From assembly GCA_963665865.2 (NCBI GenBank), contig CAXXWF010000001.1, positions 930,001 through 994,000 of the forward strand: a stretch of DNA of 64,000 nucleotides, in the 5' to 3' direction. Positions 60,820 through 64,000 of this stretch are shown here, piece by piece (the stretch's first letter is position 1; each line of letters begins with the position of its first letter). The notes beneath the pieces are model-generated. The model was not told where the DNA came from and ran no database searches. It saw only the letters and a list, made by a program, of their open reading frames with translations. The position numbers were made by a program, and so were the translations under genes. The stretch is from PHAA01 sp963665865 (GTDB lineage Bacteria > Bacillota > Syntrophomonadia > Syntrophomonadales > Syntrophomonadaceae).

Positions 60820-61266
60820 ATGGCAGACTACAAAGAGATTATCAGCGCTTACCAGGATCTACCCGGAGGCATAATTGAAGCGTACCATGCTATTCAAAAA
60901 GAATATAGCTATATACCAGAGGATGCAGTAGTGGCAGCCGCCCAGGCCTTTGACATATCGAAAGCCAGAGCTTACGGGGTAGCGACCTTCTATTCCTATC
61001 TGAAAGTAGGTAAACGTGGTAAGAACGTGATACGCATTTGTGAAAGCGCTCCTTGCCATGTAGCCGGTGCTGATAAAGTAGTGGCTGCTCTTGAAAAGGA
61101 ATTGGGTATTAAGATGGGTGAAACTACTCAGGATAGCAAGTTTACTCTGGAGTTTACCGAGTGTGTGGGACAGTGTCAGGCTACGCCAGTAATTACTATC
61201 AACAGCAAGCCCTATGGAGATGTGACTGCAGATAGCATTACGGGCATTTTAGCCGGATATAAATAA
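60820..61266 (+). CDS. NuoE-like [2Fe-2S] thioredoxin-fold subunit
   Basis: The 148-residue protein matches the 24-kDa (NuoE/HymA) subunit. The [2Fe-2S] ligands are in CESAPCHVAGADKVV and FTECVGQCQATPVI (Cx4C...Cx3C). IPEDAVVAAAQAFDISKARAYGVATFYSYL precedes them. It links FdhA with the flavin subunit NuoF encoded 17 bases downstream. ATG 60820 follows AGGAGGTG. Confidence 0.94.
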   Translation: MADYKEIISAYQDLPGGIIEAYHAIQKEYSYIPEDAVVAAAQAFDISKARAYGVATFYSYLKVGKRGKNVIRICESAPCHVAGADKVVAALEKELGIKMGETTQDSKFTLEFTECVGQCQATPVITINSKPYGDVTADSITGILAGYK

Positions 61267-61283
61267 GAACGAAAGGAGGGAAC

Positions 61284-62510
61284 ATGATGGCCGAGGAGAT
61301 GCGCATAGTTTTGCGCAACTATGGAAAAATAGACCCGCTTAAAATCGAAGATTATATCAACGTGGGTGGTTATAAAGCACTCGCTAAAGCCCGCAATATT
61401 AGCCAGAAAGAAGTCATAGATGAAGTGAAAAATTCAGGTCTGCGTGGACGCGGCGGAGCTGGTTTTAATGCTGGTATGAAATGGAGCTTCAGTTATGGTA
61501 CTCCAGCTGATCAGAAATATGTGGTGTGCAATGCTGATGAAGGTGAACCAGGTACCTATAAAGACCGGATCATAATGGAAAACGACCCCCATACCCTTTT
61601 AGAAGGAATGGCGATATGTGGATATGCGATCGGGGCTACCAAAGGATATATCTACTGCCGGGGGGAATATCCCTATGTGGTCGAGATTCTGAATCAAGCC
61701 ATTAGCCAGGCCAAAGCCAAGGGAATATTGGGCGATTTTGATATCGAAGTAAGGATGGGCGCTGGCGCCTATGTATGCGGCGAAGAAACCGCTCTGTTGG
61801 AATCCATTGAAGGTCATCGCGGGGAACCCCGTTTTAAACCTCCCTTCCCGGGAGTAGCTGGCCTATGGGGTAAACCTACGATAATAAACAATGTGGAAAC
61901 ATTTGCTAATATTCCAGTGATAATGGAAAAAGGTGCCGATTGGTTCAAAGCCATTGGGGCCGCCACATATCCTGGCACCAAAGTCTTTACCTTAACCGGT
62001 GATGTAGTTAACAAGACCGTTTTTGAACTCCCTACCAATGCCACCATTCGTGACGTAGTCTTTGGAATGGGCGGCGGAGTTGCGGGCGGCAAGAAGTTTA
62101 AGGCCGTGCAAATCGGTGGAACCTCGGGTGGATTTATCCCCGAATCAATGCTGGATACCCAGGTGGATTTTGATTCCATGATAGCGATCGGTGCTACCTT
62201 AGGATCGGGAGCAGTTTTCGTAATGGATGAGACTACCGATCTGGTAGATGTCATTGAAAGGATCACCAAGTTCTTTGAGCATGAATCTTGTGGCAAATGT
62301 ACCCCTTGCCGGGAAGGCACCAAGAGAATGCACGAGACCTTGAAAAAGATTAATAGTGGTAAGGGATCGGCCCAGGATATTGCCCTTACTGAAAGACTGG
62401 GCAATGTTATGACCAGAGCTTGTCTGTGTGGCTTAGGCCAGGCAGCCCCCGGACCAGTATTGACTACCCTGAAAAACTTTAGGCCGGAATACAACGCCAA
62501 ATTAGGATAA
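61284..62510 (+). CDS. NuoF-like flavoprotein subunit (NADH-binding)
   Basis: The 408-residue subunit has the NADH site GLRGRGGAGFNAGMKWSF, the FMN site NADEGEPGTYKDRIIMENDPH and YICRGEY-like (YIYCRGEYPYVV) region, and the [4Fe-4S] motif ESCGKCTPCREG with a later Cys in MTRACLCGLGQ. It lacks the C-terminal ferredoxin-type clusters that many HymB/HydB relatives carry. With NuoE and FdhA it forms an NAD-linked formate dehydrogenase. Confidence 0.94.
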   Translation: MMAEEMRIVLRNYGKIDPLKIEDYINVGGYKALAKARNISQKEVIDEVKNSGLRGRGGAGFNAGMKWSFSYGTPADQKYVVCNADEGEPGTYKDRIIMENDPHTLLEGMAICGYAIGATKGYIYCRGEYPYVVEILNQAISQAKAKGILGDFDIEVRMGAGAYVCGEETALLESIEGHRGEPRFKPPFPGVAGLWGKPTIINNVETFANIPVIMEKGADWFKAIGAATYPGTKVFTLTGDVVNKTVFELPTNATIRDVVFGMGGGVAGGKKFKAVQIGGTSGGFIPESMLDTQVDFDSMIAIGATLGSGAVFVMDETTDLVDVIERITKFFEHESCGKCTPCREGTKRMHETLKKINSGKGSAQDIALTERLGNVMTRACLCGLGQAAPGPVLTTLKNFRPEYNAKLG

Positions 62511-63220
62511 TAAAAGAAGTTGTTATCGTTCCTTTAATCAGTTCCACTTTGAGATAGATTAAAGGTCGTGGCGGTATGTGACTATTTTTTATTACCTGTA
62601 CTGAAATGTCCCTGGTTAGCTTAGGTTTAACCAGGGATATTTTTTATGGAAATAATCTTGACATTGAATTAATAACTATAACAAAAAAATATATAATTAA
62701 TAAAAAAAAGGAATAACAAAATATGCGTCGAAGTAATTAGTCAGTGAGGTGATTTGGTCTGCATGGCAGAACCTCAAGCGGTACAGGCCAAAAATATTTA
62801 ATTTATAATGAAAACCGAGGCCTGCTCAATATCGCTAATGCAATATCAGCTATACAGGGGGGTGAGAAAGTGCTATTAAGTTCAGGGTTCAAGCAAACAA
62901 AAAGCTGGTTACTGTGAGTAAATGACTATGAATCGGTGGTTCATAGAACTCCTTTGTTCAGTGGAAAACCTGAAGATTTAATTCTTATTGGGCCTTTCTC
63001 AACCTATTTTGTGTGTCGGCTGATTTACAAATCCCCAAAGAAGTAACCGATCTGCTCGATGCAAAGGTATTCATCAGGCCTTGCATAGATTATCTTCATC
63101 TATATCACCACTGTAAAAGCCTTCTTTGCCTAGCCCTTAAACTTGTTTAGCAGCAAGGTAAGCATGGAAATCAAATATCTTTCAAAAGCTTAGCTCCTAA
63201 ACTACTTCACCTAAAGTTTC
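62511..63220. other. Long gap, no convincing gene
   Basis: About 700 bases between the nuoF-like gene and the second riboswitch candidate. It holds a terminator near 62610 and an AT-rich stretch with A-runs around 62690-62720. Short ORFs in several frames carry no recognisable product, and no codon pattern like the neighbours was seen. A frame ending near 63150 (SADLQIPKEVTDLLDAKVFI) is open for about 55 codons but lacks a start. It may be a decayed gene. Confidence 0.5.
62610..62646 (+). terminator. Rho-independent terminator of the fdh operon
   Basis: CCCTGGTTA and TAACCAGGG form a nine-pair stem around GCTTAGGTT, followed by ATATTTTTT. Confidence 0.8.
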
Positions 63221-63234
63221 GACCATGGGGAATT

Positions 63235-63303
63235 AGCCGACACGGTTATTTTACCGGAACGGTAAATCTGGAAACGGATTTGCCTCCCTTATTTGGAAAG
63301 GAG
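63235..63303 (+). promoter_or_regulatory. Second Moco/Tuco-type riboswitch candidate
   Basis: CGGTAAATCTGGAAACG, GATTTGCCTCCC and TTTGGAAAGGA align with the leader at 55570-55609 without gaps over about 43 bases. The hairpin AAATC (63264-63268) / GATTT (63277-63281) replaces AAATT/AATTT of the first copy, a compensatory T-A to C-G change that supports a folded RNA. It precedes the second fdhA by about 220 bases. Confidence 0.8.
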
Positions 63304-63358
63304 TAACTGGCCAGTGATAGGCAATTTGTGTTGCCCGGGTTTTCTTAACAGGGACACC

Positions 63359-63490
63359 GGGTGGGCTTATGCATTTTGCGCCGTAAGGTGTTTCTGGTCA
63401 GGGGGGGAGCATGCATTTGAATGCAGTATATTGTTATGGGTTTACCATGACATTTAAGCCCACCCTCCTGTACAGATAGGGGGTTTTTTT
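63359..63490 (+). terminator. Possible terminator/antiterminator region before the second fdhA
   Basis: GGGTGGGCTTA (63359-63369) is the exact complement of TAAGCCCACCC (63455-63465). The latter's end overlaps a shorter stem CCCTC/GGGGG (63463-63483) followed by seven T residues. The two pairings exclude each other, as in an attenuator. The terminator stem is short. Confidence 0.55.
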
Positions 63491-63521
63491 ATGCCTTATT
63501 ATTTTGAAGGGAGTGTTGAGA

Positions 63522-64000
63522 GTGGAACTAATCAAACTTATCATTGACGGAAAGGAGGTTGAAGCCCCGGCAGGGAGTACGGTACTCCAGGCTGCCGAAA
63601 GTGCGGGGATTAATATCCCTAGGTTGTGTCATGATCCCGAGCTAAGTCCTATGGGAGCTTGCCGCTTATGCGTGGTCGAAGTAGCAGGGAATCGCCTTTT
63701 GCCCGCCTCATGCGTAACCCCGGTAATGCAAGGAATGGTTGTGAGTACAGAGTCGCCGGCGGTAGTTGAAGCCCGGAAGACGATTCTGGAGCTAATGATC
63801 GCCAATCACCCCTTGGACTGTATGACCTGTGACAAGCTGGGAGCCTGCAAGCTGGCGGAATATGCTTATCGCTACGGATTGAAAGAAAGTTCCTTCGAAG
63901 GTGAGAGACATGAGTATGCCATAGATGACAGCAATCCCTTTATTATCAGGGACCTAAACAAATGTATTCTGTGCGGCGCATGTGTAAGAGCCTGCGAAGA
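63522..64000 (+). CDS. fdhA: Second formate dehydrogenase catalytic subunit (partial)
   Basis: The first 159 codons of a paralogue run off the window end. It starts at GTG 63522 behind GAAGGGAG. The product begins VELIKLIIDGKEVEAPAGSTVLQAAESAG and keeps the [2Fe-2S] cysteines, the HPLDCMTCDKLGACKL cluster and the first CILCGACVRAC motif. It is very close to the first copy with scattered changes, mostly conservative. The Sec site would lie outside the window. Confidence 0.93.
   Translation, partial: MELIKLIIDGKEVEAPAGSTVLQAAESAGINIPRLCHDPELSPMGACRLCVVEVAGNRLLPASCVTPVMQGMVVSTESPAVVEARKTILELMIANHPLDCMTCDKLGACKLAEYAYRYGLKESSFEGERHEYAIDDSNPFIIRDLNKCILCGACVRACE

Noticed and set aside
1..64000. CRISPR arrays, tRNA or rRNA genes
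   Set aside because: No regularly spaced direct repeats, cloverleaf-like sequences or rRNA-like stretches were recognised on reading; a tRNAscan run would be decisive.

Overview
The window looks like a chromosomal segment of a Gram-positive, endospore-forming, strictly anaerobic Clostridia-type bacterium, most like a butyrate-oxidising syntroph of the Syntrophomonas type. Evidence for sporulation is ytfI/ytfJ, spmA/spmB, ylbJ, an SASP and its germination protease gpr. Evidence for syntrophic energy metabolism is etfB-etfA next to a membrane FeS oxidoreductase with a cytochrome-b-like N-terminus, a selenocysteine formate dehydrogenase with NuoE/NuoF-type subunits, pta-ackA and formate-THF ligase. 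The genus is inferred from gene content only; no database was searched.

Layout. 1-1.9 kb: sporulation genes (partial ytfI, ytfJ, spmA, spmB). 2.1-6.9 kb: fhs, folE, a two-domain trmO, a pseudouridine synthase and an unknown gene. 7.0-10.3 kb: a P-loop protein and a four-subunit 2-oxoacid:ferredoxin oxidoreductase. 10.4-12.9 kb: larB, an unknown anchored protein, hutP-like, aroH. 13.0-16.0 kb: polar amino-acid ABC transporter. 16.2-20.7 kb: unknown membrane protein, nitrilase-family amidase, DAHP synthase, trpS, speD. 21.0-26.2 kb: polyprenyl/quinone genes (a degenerate prenyl-synthase-like protein, UbiA, UbiX, polyprenyl synthase), tatC and three tandem tatA genes. 26.2-35.2 kb: a long tetrapyrrole run (sirC, hemA, hemC, cobA-hemD, hemB, a NirJ/Ahb-type radical SAM gene, ahbA, ahbB, hemL), consistent with haem b made through sirohaem. 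35.5-39.5 kb: etfB-etfA-FeS oxidoreductase. 39.9-52.4 kb: housekeeping and sporulation genes (coaD, hslO, rpmB, yloU, fakA, recG, SASP, gpr, rsmD, ylbJ, patatin, tmcAL). 52.6-54.8 kb: pta-ackA. 55.0-62.5 kb: mobB, then a molybdenum/tungsten formate dehydrogenase operon (fdhA with in-frame UGA, two molybdopterin-handling proteins, nuoE-like, nuoF-like). From 63.5 kb a second fdhA paralogue starts and runs off the end.

How the genes fit together. Electrons from acyl-CoA oxidation would pass through EtfAB to the membrane FeS oxidoreductase and menaquinone; the window also carries prenyl-quinone and haem biosynthesis genes that could supply those cofactors, and formate dehydrogenases able to dispose of reducing equivalents as formate. 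Acetyl-CoA would yield ATP through Pta-AckA.

Non-coding structure is rich: two leaders matching the Moco/Tuco riboswitch core (with a covarying base pair) precede the two fdhA genes; a three-copy dispersed element of about 150-190 nt has a 41-nt identical core; five REP-like palindromes of the GGGGAC-GTCCCC kind are scattered between operons; and a run of five mini-hairpins precedes the radical SAM haem gene. No rRNA, tRNA, CRISPR array, transposase gene or prophage was recognised.
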